Shown here piece by piece: positions 9,675 to 17,945 of a DNA stretch of 64,000 nucleotides. A program made the position numbers and the translations under genes. The stretch is from Oscillatoriales cyanobacterium (GTDB taxonomy: Bacteria; Cyanobacteriota; Cyanobacteriia; Cyanobacteriales; Microcoleaceae). The stretch covers positions 1 through 64,000 of the forward strand of contig RDXH01000003.1 of assembly GCA_004292745.1 (NCBI GenBank), written 5' to 3'. The notes beneath the pieces were generated by a model, which ran no database searches, was not told the DNA's origin, and saw only the letters and a list, made by a program, of their open reading frames with translations. Each line of letters starts with the position of its first letter. The stretch's first letter is position 1.

Positions 9675-10670
9675 ATGACACAGTTTGTTTTAGATAGCTT
9701 TCAAGCTCTCAGCTCTAGTATTAAAACGAAAATAGAGGAAGCTAGGCAAAAGCTCGAAACGGAATTTGTTATTTCTGAATTTGATAGTTTAATATTAATA
9801 CTTACTACTAAAATTGATGAAATAAATAGTTTAGCTCCTTCCCATTGGAAGAATATCAAATTATTTAACCACGAAGACGCGAAGGACACGAAGTCAGAGG
9901 AAAGAAGTAGTACATCATTTGCCGAGGAGGGAGTAATACATGAACATTTAACTGCTGAAGAGTTATTTGTAATATCAAAGAAGTTTGAAGAGGTGAACGA
10001 ATTCGTACTTTATGACATTGGAAAATACGCTTGGAAAATATCTTTAGACGAAAAGTTAAAGGAGATCATAAAAAAATTCACTGATGATTGTAGTAAGGAT
10101 TTAAAGACTTGTCAAATATTGTATGAGGCTCTGGGCTTGATCGATCTAGCGAGCACTACAAAAGATGAGATAGATAGATGCGTACATTATGTTAGAGCAT
10201 ATCAACTATTCCGAGAACTTGCTACTAATTATTGGGATAATATTCCGGTTGAAGGTCGGCAACCTTTTTCACTCCTTCATAAAAAAATCTTAGAAGCGGG
10301 AACATTTTCGCTTTGTTCAGTATTTGCAAAAGATAAAGACCTTAAATCACTCCCGAAAAAGCAACTAGAAAATCTGTCTATTTCTGTAGAAGAAATCTCG
10401 AAATTAAATCCTTTGAATGGGATAATTAACTACCTACCTGAACTAGAAAAGGTGGTCAATATAGCTGTGGAGGAAACTAGGAAGTGGATAGAATTGGGTA
10501 TTGATATTAGCGATCCATGCGTGGTAACACCTTTAGAAGAGACGGCAGACAAATATCCAGCAATTGCTGAATATTGCAACGATATTTTAATAGAAATGGT
10601 AAAAGAACAAATGAATCCAAGAAAAAATTCCTCGCCTGACATAAACGCAGAAATTTTAGAGGAGTTTTGA
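9675..10670 (+). CDS. Hypothetical protein, unit with next gene
   Basis: A helical protein of about 331 residues that I do not recognise. I place the start at the ATG at 9675; a TTG at 9633 would add 14 residues. Residues around 75-100 (FNHEDAKDTKSEE) are encoded by the dispersed ACCACGAAGACGCGAAGGA-type repeat, so part of the chain may be a repeat insertion. There are no membrane segments and no signal. The region is AT-rich. The next gene follows after 37 bases on the same strand, suggesting an operon. It could be an accessory or conflict gene, but nothing in the sequence proves it. Confidence 0.7.
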   Translation: MTQFVLDSFQALSSSIKTKIEEARQKLETEFVISEFDSLILILTTKIDEINSLAPSHWKNIKLFNHEDAKDTKSEERSSTSFAEEGVIHEHLTAEELFVISKKFEEVNEFVLYDIGKYAWKISLDEKLKEIIKKFTDDCSKDLKTCQILYEALGLIDLASTTKDEIDRCVHYVRAYQLFRELATNYWDNIPVEGRQPFSLLHKKILEAGTFSLCSVFAKDKDLKSLPKKQLENLSISVEEISKLNPLNGIINYLPELEKVVNIAVEETRKWIELGIDISDPCVVTPLEETADKYPAIAEYCNDILIEMVKEQMNPRKNSSPDINAEILEEF

Positions 10671-10707
10671 TGATAAAATTTTAAGGAAAAAGTATGATTA
10701 AGTATTT

Positions 10708-11223
10708 ATGAGTTGGGAAGAATTTTTAGCGGAAGGAGATTATGCTGTAACACTTATTCGCAATGGACTGAGGAAACGGGGAATTAATGCAGGAGAGTCT
10801 TTTGTTACTCAGTTTAATACTGACGAAGATATTCCTGTGTATGATAATTTAGGCAATAAAATTTTTTGGATATCTGTAAAAACAGTGTTCCAGTCTATTA
10901 CAGATCCGATTCGACAAATACCGCCCGGTTATAAAGGTTGGATGTGCGGTGAACTAGAAAGTAAACAATGGGTAAACCCGCCAGCAGTAGTTATTTGGTA
11001 CTGTCGAAATACCACCACAGCTTGGGGAGCAATAACGCCAACACGTCCCAGTACCAAGTGGATTATTTATCCAGATAGATACGGTACAAAACTAGACAAA
11101 CGCAAAACAGCCGCGACAGGTGAAACTCATTATATTTACCCTTCTTATTGCGTGCCAAATTCAGAAATAATTAGTAAAGATGAAGTTATAAACTATATTC
11201 AGCAGTTATCCATATCATGTTAA
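10708..11223 (+). CDS. Hypothetical protein, possibly nuclease-like fold
   Basis: A 171-residue soluble protein starting MSWEEFLAEGDYAV. An N-terminal helix (VTLIRNGLRKRG) is followed by strands and the string NKIFWISVKTV, which loosely resembles the Asp...(hydrophobic)xVK core of PD-(D/E)XK enzymes; Asp residues precede it at DIPVYDNLG. This is only a pattern impression. The C-terminal half has Trp- and Tyr-rich strands. It lies 37 bases after the larger unknown gene and is probably co-transcribed. Confidence 0.7.
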   Translation: MSWEEFLAEGDYAVTLIRNGLRKRGINAGESFVTQFNTDEDIPVYDNLGNKIFWISVKTVFQSITDPIRQIPPGYKGWMCGELESKQWVNPPAVVIWYCRNTTTAWGAITPTRPSTKWIIYPDRYGTKLDKRKTAATGETHYIYPSYCVPNSEIISKDEVINYIQQLSISC

Positions 11224-11316
11224 TTCACAATGATACAAAGCTTGTAAGATGTGATGATAAAAATTGCCGCCAACAACATCACTCGGTTGCTAGCGACAAA
11301 AAACCGATTAACCGTC

Positions 11317-11586
11317 TTATTTCAAAGGTTTAGTGGAATTCGCACAAAATTTTTCGTCCACAATAGCTGAACTGATATTAACCGCCTGCATGGGGGATGA
11401 TGGAAGAACTAAGTCTTGGGGGGCGACTACCATTTTTTTACACACAAGTTCGCTGCTGCCTACAGAGGCAAAGTTCCAAGCGTAAAATTCGGGGTTGCTG
11501 ACTGTCGCAGTGGCTGGATTCATACCTAGTGCTGTCAGCAATACTAACTCTAAGGTCACTAAAGCTACGATCGCAAATCTCAGCAT
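11317..11586 (-). CDS. Small secreted hypothetical protein
   Basis: An 89-residue protein with an N-terminal signal peptide (hydrophobic residues 4-20, cleavage likely after ATA near residue 27). The mature part is short, with two Cys (LVCKKM and KFCANS) that could form a disulfide. I do not recognise a family. The stop is followed only by AT-rich sequence. Confidence 0.65.
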   Translation of the reverse strand: MLRFAIVALVTLELVLLTALGMNPATATVSNPEFYAWNFASVGSSELVCKKMVVAPQDLVLPSSPMQAVNISSAIVDEKFCANSTKPLK

Positions 11587-11731
11587 ATTCTTTTTTGAAC
11601 CTGAAAATTCACTTGATTACTCTTCTCTATTATTGCCTGGGTTTTGTGCAACGTCAATCGATTTGAGATTTGAGATTTGAGATGGGAAAAATGCAGCAAG
11701 CTACGCGCCGGATGAATCCAGGGGCGATTAT

Positions 11732-13639
11732 TTATTCTGCCGCCATATTCAAATCATAGGAAATAGGCTTTGAGGATTTAGAAACTACCACGAATTCATA
11801 ATAACCAGCATCATCCAACAATCCTGACCAACTAAGGCCCTCTGCATCTTCTAGCAAAGCTCGCGACTTGTTTGTCCGCCCCGGAGTATAAATTGACAGC
11901 AGAGTAGATTTAGGGGGAGCTTGCAAATTTACTCGCAGAGTTTGATTTTGAGCTAGTCTGGCTATGTAAGCTTTCCCTTCTCCTGGTTTGAGATTGCCTT
12001 TGAGGGTTTTTTGGGAAGCTCGGTTTTCAAATTCAATGCTTTCGATGGTTGCTCCTGTTTGTAAGGCTGCGAGGGCATCTGCTGTAATTGCTTGCCAAAT
12101 TTGTCCGATCGCCAAACCAATTATATTACGATCGCGCGGTTGTTCTGGAAACAGATAGAAAAACTTAGCATCAGCCAAATCATAAAGCGCTCGACTACTC
12201 AAATTTATTTTGTTGACTTCCACTTTCCAGGTATTGATATCGCTGGTGTCGTAACTGCCTAACTTCTTTCTAGCGTTACTGCTGATATTTTCCAATTTGT
12301 CAAGTAATTCGTCACCGATTTTTTGCCATCTTTCTCGCCAAGTGCGATCGCCCTCACCTTCTTTTAACAGCCGTCCTCCCAATTCCGGGTATTTGGCGTA
12401 GAAAGTCTCGTCCACCAGACTCACATAATCATTATAAAATCTATCGTCAATTTCTAATTTTTGAAAGCGATCGCGCAAAGCATCTTCCTGCTGCTGCTTT
12501 GGGCCCGTGGCCACGGGAATTTTCTGCACTTTAGATTGCAGATTTAGGAAATAATTACCCGCAAACCAGCCCAATCCTCCCATACTTGACAAAACTGCCA
12601 CCACCAGTAACGCCATTTTCCAAGCAGGCAACTTTTCCTGACTGCGAATATTCGTCATGGAAACCGGAACTCCCGGCAGTTTCGGGGGCACGATAGGTAT
12701 GGGCTGTAACTCCGGCGGCGCTTGGGTGGGCTCAAATGTTGATGTTGGTGTCGGTTGTGAGTGAGGCATGGAAGCCGGATTGCCAGAGAGAGCCTGCATT
12801 ACCTCGCGAGCCGAGGAATAGCGATCGCTAGGCCCGTGAGCGAGCATTTTATCCAAAACTAGAGCCAAATTGGGAGACACAGAACATTCCGATCGCCAAT
12901 GCCAATTTAGGGTGTGGCTGTCGAGCAACTGATGGGGTTCTTTCCCTGTCAGCAATACTAAAACCGTTGCTGCCAAAGCGTACAAATCGCTGTGGGGATA
13001 CACAATGCCCATCTGCATCTGTTCGGCGGGGGCGTAGCCGAGTTTACCGATGCGAGTGGCGGGGGCCGGAGTGCTGTTAGTCTCTGCAAACAGAGATTCT
13101 GCGGTGGCGGCGACTTGTTTGACTCCGCCGAAGTCGATGAGTACGGGCATCCCGTCAGACAGTCGCAGAATCAGGTTATCTGGGGAGATGTCGCGGTGAA
13201 TGACTCCCAGAGAGTGAGTATATTCCAGCACTGGCAAAAGCTGGATCAGCAGTTGGTTGACTTCGGCTTCTATGAAGCGCAAACCCTGACGTTTGCGGGC
13301 ATCTAGCAGAAAACGGTAGGTTTGACCTGGTACGTAGTCTTGGACGAGAAATAGGTAGCCTCGATCGCTAATATTCACCCGAAACAGTTCGCGGAAGTTG
13401 GGAATTTGGTTGTGTTTGAGCTTGTAGAGCACTCCGGCTTCCCGCTCAAAGAGTTCCTCGGATTTCTGTAAAGCGTAACTCCCCTGTACTTGGGGCGCAA
13501 ATTCTTTTAAAACACAGGGCTCGTTAAATCGGTGAGCATCTTCAGCGAGGTAGGTGCGCCCGAAGCCACCATGTCCCAATTCGCGGACAATGCGGTAGTG
13601 GTTGCTGAGTGTAATGCCGGGGTAGATAGGATTAGTCAT
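11732..13639 (-). CDS. Membrane-anchored Ser/Thr protein kinase
   Basis: A 635-residue Hanks-type kinase. The kinase domain spans about residues 10-285: glycine loop LGHGGFGRTY, VLKEF lysine, catalytic loop HRDISPDN, DFGG, and an APEQ-like GYAPAEQ. A Pro-rich linker (about 290-340) is followed by one membrane segment (about 345-368). The C-terminal extracytoplasmic part of about 260 residues is helical, then a beta-rich end resembling a pre-peptidase-like (PPC) fold (FENRASQKTLKG, NQTLRVNLQAP, LLSIYTP). It probably senses an envelope signal. It is a single gene. Confidence 0.92.
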   Translation of the reverse strand: MTNPIYPGITLSNHYRIVRELGHGGFGRTYLAEDAHRFNEPCVLKEFAPQVQGSYALQKSEELFEREAGVLYKLKHNQIPNFRELFRVNISDRGYLFLVQDYVPGQTYRFLLDARKRQGLRFIEAEVNQLLIQLLPVLEYTHSLGVIHRDISPDNLILRLSDGMPVLIDFGGVKQVAATAESLFAETNSTPAPATRIGKLGYAPAEQMQMGIVYPHSDLYALAATVLVLLTGKEPHQLLDSHTLNWHWRSECSVSPNLALVLDKMLAHGPSDRYSSAREVMQALSGNPASMPHSQPTPTSTFEPTQAPPELQPIPIVPPKLPGVPVSMTNIRSQEKLPAWKMALLVVAVLSSMGGLGWFAGNYFLNLQSKVQKIPVATGPKQQQEDALRDRFQKLEIDDRFYNDYVSLVDETFYAKYPELGGRLLKEGEGDRTWRERWQKIGDELLDKLENISSNARKKLGSYDTSDINTWKVEVNKINLSSRALYDLADAKFFYLFPEQPRDRNIIGLAIGQIWQAITADALAALQTGATIESIEFENRASQKTLKGNLKPGEGKAYIARLAQNQTLRVNLQAPPKSTLLSIYTPGRTNKSRALLEDAEGLSWSGLLDDAGYYEFVVVSKSSKPISYDLNMAAE

Positions 13640-13659
13640 CTTGATCGGTAGATTTTTGG

Positions 13660-14042
13660 TAAACTGTCACCAAAGAACTGGGCGGAGCGAAGCGCAGGGC
13701 CCAAGCCCCGTCCTTCTAGGACGGCTTTGTGTTAGAATTTAGAAAGGCAAGAAAGGCAAGTAAGAACAACCATCTACGTGTTGAAACAATTTCATAAGGT
13801 GAGACTCCTGGGTTGGATCGCTACTCGGCAATGCCGAGCCTGTCCAAACAAGCAATAGTGAATTGTTGAGCGTACCTAACTGGCTTATTGATGGACTCAG
13901 AAAGCAATCTAAAAACAAAAGTAAGCGCAATTGCAATACTTCTCGTACCAGTAGTTGTTTTGAGCGTGTAGAGGCGATTTGACAGCGCCTTTAAGACTCA
14001 AATTGTGGTCTTAAGAATCTCCGTGGCGTTGATTCCCGGAAA
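13660..14042. other. Gap with possible IS605-like end and structured sequence
   Basis: No convincing gene. A hairpin in AAGCCCCGTCCTTCTAGGACGG (13700-13722 region) follows GGGCCC, which looks like the right end of IS200/IS605 elements and their guide RNA. A perfect palindrome CTCGGCAATGCCGAG lies near 13823-13837. A 65-codon open frame on the minus strand (13739-13936) has no protein-like character. I see no transposase remnant. Confidence 0.4.
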
Positions 14043-14147
14043 GTGTCAAGACTCCTGTTTGCTCGGACTATATCAAAAATACTATCCTTAATTGGTATTG
14101 AAATGCGATCGATACCGGTGCAAAAGGTGTATTTTCAGGAGCAAATT

Positions 14148-15686
14148 ATGCAGGAAGAACAGCGTCAGCGAGCATTTACAGCATTTCAAGAGTTTTTGAA
14201 CACAGCCCTTGAGGAACGATTGCAACAGCAGCAGGAGCCATCTCCCGAAACAGTTGCGATAGCACTTTTTCAAAACGTCGCTGTAACGGTTCCCGCTTAC
14301 CAGACTTTTCTATCTGAACATAACATTAATCCTGCGGGGATTCAAACCTTTGAAGAATTCCAAAAATTGCCACTAATTACTAAAGACAATTATTTGCGCT
14401 GTCACCGACTAGCTGAGTTGTGTCGCGGTGGTAAATTAGCAACTTGCGATTTCATTGCTGTTTCCTCCGGTTCCACAGGAAAACCCACTTTTTGGCCGCG
14501 CTTCCTCAGTGATGAGTTGCAAATTGCTACTCGCTTTGAACAAATATTTCATGACAGTTTTTACGCCGATACTCGTTCAACTTTAGCTGTGATTTGCTTT
14601 GCGTTGGGGACTTGGGTGGGGGGAATGTACACCGCCAATTGTTGCCGCCATTTAGCGAGTAAAGGTTATCCAGTGACGGTGGTAACACCGGGAAATAATA
14701 AAACAGAAATATTGCGGGTTGTGCAGGAACTTGGAGCGGATTTTGAGCAAGTGGTATTGTTAGGATATCCACCCTTTGTTAAGGATGTCATTGATAGTGG
14801 CATTGCTGCGGGTGTGGAGTGGGAAAAATATGGAATTAAGATGGTGTTTGCGGGGGAAGTTTTTAGCGAAGAATGGCGGAGTTTGGTTAGCGATCGCACT
14901 CATTCTCCCAATCTATATTACAACTCTGCTAGCCTTTACGGCACTGCCGATGCAGGAGTTTTAGCTAACGAGACACCGCTGAGTATTTGCATCCGCCGCT
15001 TTTTAGCAAATAATCCTGAAGCTGCACGCAATTTATTTGGAGAATCCCGGTTGCCCAGCTTGATGCAGTACGAGCCGAACAGTCGCTTTTTTGAAGTGAA
15101 TGATGATGGTACATTGCTATTTTCTGGAGACAATGGCATCCCATTAATACGTTATCATATTTCTGACAATGGTGGCTTAATTTCTTATGAAGCAATGCTC
15201 GATTTTTTAGCAACATGGGGATTTAACCCTGGGGAACATTTGCAACAAGCAACAGCTTTAAATTTATTGCCAAATTCAGATTTTCCTAGAGGGATTCGAC
15301 GGCTACCCTTTGTTTATGTATTTGGGCGATCGCACTTTACGGTTTCCTACTTCGGTGCTAACATTTATCCAGAAAATGTCACCGTCGGTTTAGAGGTTCC
15401 CACCATTCGGGAATGGGTTACAGGAAAGTTTGTCCTGCAAGTTAGGGAGGATTCCGATCGAAATCGGTTTTTATCTGTGGTTGTGGAATTAGCACCGGGG
15501 GTGGATGGTGATGAGGAGAAAAAAAGGGCGATCGCATCTTCTATTCTCTCACAATTGCGGCGGCTAAACAGCGAATTTGCCAACTATGTACCGCCAGAAT
15601 ATCAATTACCCATTGTGACGCTAACTGCAACGGGGGATTCGGAGTATTTTCCTATGGGTGTGAAGCATCGATATACTCGGCACTAA
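14148..15686 (+). CDS. PaaK-like AMP-forming synthetase/ligase
   Basis: A protein of about 512 residues related to phenylacetate-CoA ligase and other adenylate-forming enzymes. The phosphate-binding loop is visible as SSGSTGKPT, followed by an adenylate-binding Tyr region (YNSASLYGTAD). The acidic strand LFSGDNGIPLIRYHISDNGG matches the later core motif. The substrate is unknown. I place the start at the ATG at 14148 because AGGAG lies 7 bases upstream; in-frame GTG 14043 and ATG 14103 would extend it. There are no pathway genes beside it. The stop overlaps the convergent Uma2 gene by 4 bases. Confidence 0.85.
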   Translation: MQEEQRQRAFTAFQEFLNTALEERLQQQQEPSPETVAIALFQNVAVTVPAYQTFLSEHNINPAGIQTFEEFQKLPLITKDNYLRCHRLAELCRGGKLATCDFIAVSSGSTGKPTFWPRFLSDELQIATRFEQIFHDSFYADTRSTLAVICFALGTWVGGMYTANCCRHLASKGYPVTVVTPGNNKTEILRVVQELGADFEQVVLLGYPPFVKDVIDSGIAAGVEWEKYGIKMVFAGEVFSEEWRSLVSDRTHSPNLYYNSASLYGTADAGVLANETPLSICIRRFLANNPEAARNLFGESRLPSLMQYEPNSRFFEVNDDGTLLFSGDNGIPLIRYHISDNGGLISYEAMLDFLATWGFNPGEHLQQATALNLLPNSDFPRGIRRLPFVYVFGRSHFTVSYFGANIYPENVTVGLEVPTIREWVTGKFVLQVREDSDRNRFLSVVVELAPGVDGDEEKKRAIASSILSQLRRLNSEFANYVPPEYQLPIVTLTATGDSEYFPMGVKHRYTRH

Positions 15687-16489
15687 ATTGTATCAGGATC
15701 GATGTTTAATTCTCGCAGTTTCGCGGCCAGGCGATCGGCTCTTTGTTGAGCTAATTCTTTTTGCTGACGTTCGGAATCAGCTCGTTGTTGAGCTAATTCT
15801 TTTTGTCGAGTTTCCCTTTGGGCTCGTTGCATTTCCCTTTGGGCTCGTTGTTGAGCAAATTCTTTCTGCTGACGTTCGGAATCAGCCACCTCTTCAGGGG
15901 TAGGAACTAGCTCTCCATAATCGGTAAAAAATCGCAGTTTCTGCTGATGAATTCCCAAATACAACTCCAGCTCCTCACTCCACAAATATCCTTGAGAATT
16001 CGGTGCTAGTGCTTGGTATTTACCATTCACCAAATGAAATCCCGCAAACTCTAACGTATAGGGATCGAACCAAAAATAGTCTGGGGTACGAAATGTGTCT
16101 TGATATAGTTTTTTCTTAAATTCGCGATCGGTATTAGCTGTTGTCGGTGACAGCATTTCTACAATCACATTAGGGTATTTTCCATCTTCTTCCCAGACTA
16201 CCCAGCTTTTCCGAGGTTTGCGATCGGTTCCCAGTACCACAAAAAAATCTGGGCCTCGAAAGTCGGCAGATTTACGTTGATTCTGACTGTAATAAATCGT
16301 GAGATTGCCGGCAACATAAAAGTCGTTTCTATCTCGCCACAGCCAATCTAGGCATTGGAGAAGTAAAATTATTTGTCGCAGATGCAGTTCAGTTTCCAAG
16401 GGAGGTTCGTCACTGTATAAATCGCCTTTCGGAAAGATAACACGTTCTGGGATGTCTTGGGAAGTCGCTAATTCTGGGATGACGGACAT
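15683..16489 (-). CDS. Uma2-family (DUF820) endonuclease-like protein with repeat tail
   Basis: A 268-residue protein with a PD-(D/E)XK-fold Uma2 domain (about residues 20-190): PDFFVVLG, the VIVEMLSPTT strand with its Glu, and the following Lys in REFKKKLYQ. These are very abundant in filamentous cyanobacteria and their role is not settled. The C-terminal 65 residues are a charged helix of imperfect repeats (RQQKELAQQRAD-type), probably a coiled coil, encoded by internally repeated DNA. It ends 4 bases inside the neighbouring ligase gene. Confidence 0.9.
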   Translation of the reverse strand: MSVIPELATSQDIPERVIFPKGDLYSDEPPLETELHLRQIILLLQCLDWLWRDRNDFYVAGNLTIYYSQNQRKSADFRGPDFFVVLGTDRKPRKSWVVWEEDGKYPNVIVEMLSPTTANTDREFKKKLYQDTFRTPDYFWFDPYTLEFAGFHLVNGKYQALAPNSQGYLWSEELELYLGIHQQKLRFFTDYGELVPTPEEVADSERQQKEFAQQRAQREMQRAQRETRQKELAQQRADSERQQKELAQQRADRLAAKLRELNIDPDTI

Positions 16490-16551
16490 GGCGGCTTAGT
16501 TTGGTGTCAGAGGTTGTGACTCTATTTTAGCAATGTTTTAATATCGGTGTT

Positions 16552-16585
16552 AGATACCCGACTTCGCAGAAGTTGTCGGGTATCT
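16552..16585. terminator. GATACCCGACTTC-type hairpin
   Basis: AGATACCCG (16552-16560) pairs with CGGGTATCT (16577-16585), with an extra internal CTTC/GAAG pairing. It lies upstream of the Uma2 gene, so it is either a dispersed hairpin repeat or a terminator for transcripts from the other side. A relative with CCCCGACT arms is at 29617-29641. Confidence 0.5.
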
Positions 16586-16719
16586 GGGTATTTTGCTAAC
16601 TTTATTTACCGTCAATCTGTTTGAGAGCGGCCAGAATTTCTGGTCGTTTCATCCGTGCATAACCGCACAATTTCCGCTCTTTTCCGATCGCCTTTAAGCG
16701 TCTGAGGGAGAGACTGTCA

Positions 16720-16817
16720 TATAGCCTTTCTCAGAAAGATGAGGTACGACTGGGCATAGGGCATGGGGCATGGGGCATAGGGCATAGGGTTCCGTGGGCA
16801 TACCTCACTTTTTTGAG
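16720..16817. mobile_element. MITE copy 1 (TATAGCCTTTCTC family)
   Basis: About 98 bases beginning TATAGCCTTTCTCAGAAAG and ending ACCTCACTTTTTTGAG, with GGGCATA heptamers between. Its outer 29 bases (16719-16747) are the exact inverted complement of 17258-17286, and its inner 22 bases (16796-16817) of 17197-17218, so it is an inverted copy of the element at 17187-17285. The right terminal GAACCGCTATA is missing, so this copy is slightly truncated or diverged. Confidence 0.75.
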
Positions 16818-17201
16818 CAAAAACGGTTTTTTTGGCTGTGTTTTAGACTTAGTTTTCGGCTTGGTCTCTGGTGGTATTCCAGAGTTTTGGGCGGTGGCTC
16901 CAAGTTGGTGACGGAGCCTTGCAACTTGATTTTTCAAGTCGGATTCTAGGTCTGTAATTGCCTCCTCCACAAACTGATTAATTGTTTCGACGGTGAATTC
17001 TAATTTAATTGACAGCAATTTCTCGAATTCATCCAACAGTATTAACGCACCTTCCAAATTCATCTCATCCATAGCAGCAGACGTGGGAGGAATATTGCTG
17101 CCCGATCGCTCAATTTTTTTAGCCAATTTGTCTACCTTTTTGTTAAATGTTTGTTCAATTTCTTCGATTACAATCCTAATTTGTTCTATAGCGGTTCTCA
17201 A
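16731..17201 (-). CDS. Coiled-coil fragment between inverted MITEs
   Basis: An open frame of 156 codons starting at a TTG inside the right MITE and ending inside the left MITE. Residues about 5-110 are helical (IEQTFNKKVDKLAKKIE, LESDLKNQVARLRHQLG); a Lys/Pro-rich tail (KPKTKSKTQPKKP) follows, then MITE-derived residues. It is more likely the 3' part of the interrupted ParB-like gene than an independent gene. Confidence 0.45.
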   Translation of the reverse strand: MRTAIEQIRIVIEEIEQTFNKKVDKLAKKIERSGSNIPPTSAAMDEMNLEGALILLDEFEKLLSIKLEFTVETINQFVEEAITDLESDLKNQVARLRHQLGATAQNSGIPPETKPKTKSKTQPKKPFLLKKVRYAHGTLCPMPHAPCPMPSRTSSF

Positions 17202-17285
17202 AAAAGTGAGGTATGCCCTATGCCCTATGCCCTATGCCCTATGCCCTATGCCCATGAGTACCTCATCTTTCTGAGAAAGGCTATA
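17187..17285. mobile_element. MITE copy 2 (TATAGCCTTTCTC family)
   Basis: A 99-base palindromic element. The terminal arms TATAGCGGTTCTCAAAAAAG and (reverse) TATAGCCTTTCTCAGAAAGA match imperfectly over about 27 bases. The centre is a run of CCTATGC heptamers. It is flanked by TA on both sides, the target duplication expected for IS630/Tc1-type elements. It carries no gene. Confidence 0.75.
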
Positions 17286-17366
17286 TTTTGTCACCCTCTA
17301 ACTTCTGCTCAGTTAGAGCTTTTACTTGTTTTTTGAGCAGGTCTTCATTTTTTTTATTGATTGTTC

Positions 17367-17497
17367 TATAGCAATCCTAAATCATTTGCGTAATTATTGT
17401 AGGGGCTCTTGGCCCCGTGGTTGCCCCGATAGATCATGGGTAGGCACGCACCATCCACTACCCCTACAAATTTTGCGAATCATTTAGGATCGCTATA
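17367..17497. mobile_element. MITE copy of a second family (TATAGCGATCCTAAAT)
   Basis: A 131-base element with 23-base imperfect terminal inverted repeats (17367-17389 and 17475-17497, 19 of 23 matching), flanked by TA. Its centre is a second palindrome, TGTAGGGG / CCCCTACA. It supplies the stop codon that ends the ParB-like frame at 17493. Confidence 0.75.
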
Positions 17498-17945
17498 TTT
17501 GTTTTGTTAGACTCTCTACTTTTTTTTGAAATGATAGCTCAAATTGTTGCAGTAGACTCTCAAGTTGGGCTGTTTTTTGAATTGGCTGTGGAGCTAAAAG
17601 TTCCATTTCTGCTTGAGCAGCAACTACTTCCTCATCGCTCATTTCAAAAACCCAAGCCCACATTTGTTCAAGGCCAAGCTCTTTAGCAACCATGCACCAA
17701 TCAGCGCCGCAGACAACTTCGTATTCTTCTTCGTTGCTGTAAGCTTCTGTGGGGCGTACAATTAAAGGGATCAAGTTGCTCCCTTGCTCAATTAGACTTC
17801 TTCTGAGAGCTTCACGGCGATCGCGTATAATTTCCTTTCGCAGAGAATCAGGTATCGCAATTTGGGAAGTGTAAATTTGACTGTGACTAATTGGCTTAAT
17901 CCGCAAATATTCAATTATTCGGTTTTGATCTTGCGATCGATCCAT
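17493..17945 (-). CDS. ParB-like N-terminal domain protein (5' part of split gene)
   Basis: A 150-residue frame. Residues 10-120 look like a ParB N-terminal / sulfiredoxin-like domain: a SQIAIPDSLR strand, IEQGSNLIPLIVRP, then YEVVCGADWCMVAKELG where canonical ParB has GERRxxAA. The C terminus begins a coiled coil (LLQQFELSFQKKVESLTK) that is cut by the MITE at 17367-17497. The initiator ATG lies 380 bases downstream of the ParB-like gene of the cassette. Confidence 0.65.
   Translation of the reverse strand: MDRSQDQNRIIEYLRIKPISHSQIYTSQIAIPDSLRKEIIRDRREALRRSLIEQGSNLIPLIVRPTEAYSNEEEYEVVCGADWCMVAKELGLEQMWAWVFEMSDEEVVAAQAEMELLAPQPIQKTAQLESLLQQFELSFQKKVESLTKQI

Larger units (their letters stand above)
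16731..17945 (-). pseudogene. ParB-like coiled-coil gene split by two MITEs
   Basis: The open frames at 17493-17945 and 16731-17201 and the stretch between them appear to be one gene. Between the elements the minus strand encodes a charged helix (NEDLLKKQVKALTEQK). Removing each element with one copy of its TA duplication joins SLTKQI to EQS, and EGDKI to EQIRIVIEE, both in frame. A one-base shift remains at an A8 tract near 17348-17355. The predicted product has an N-terminal ParB-like domain, a long coiled coil and a Lys/Pro-rich tail. It lies downstream of the ParA/ParB pair on the same strand. Confidence 0.65.

Noticed and set aside
13739-13936. 65-codon minus-strand open frame
   Set aside because: Codon and residue make-up look random, there is no ribosome site, and it lies on structured repeat-like DNA.
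16731-17201. MITE carrying its own gene (composite element)
   Set aside because: The inverted copies do flank an open frame, but the coiled-coil sequence continues beyond the right MITE into the ParB-like gene, which fits interruption better.
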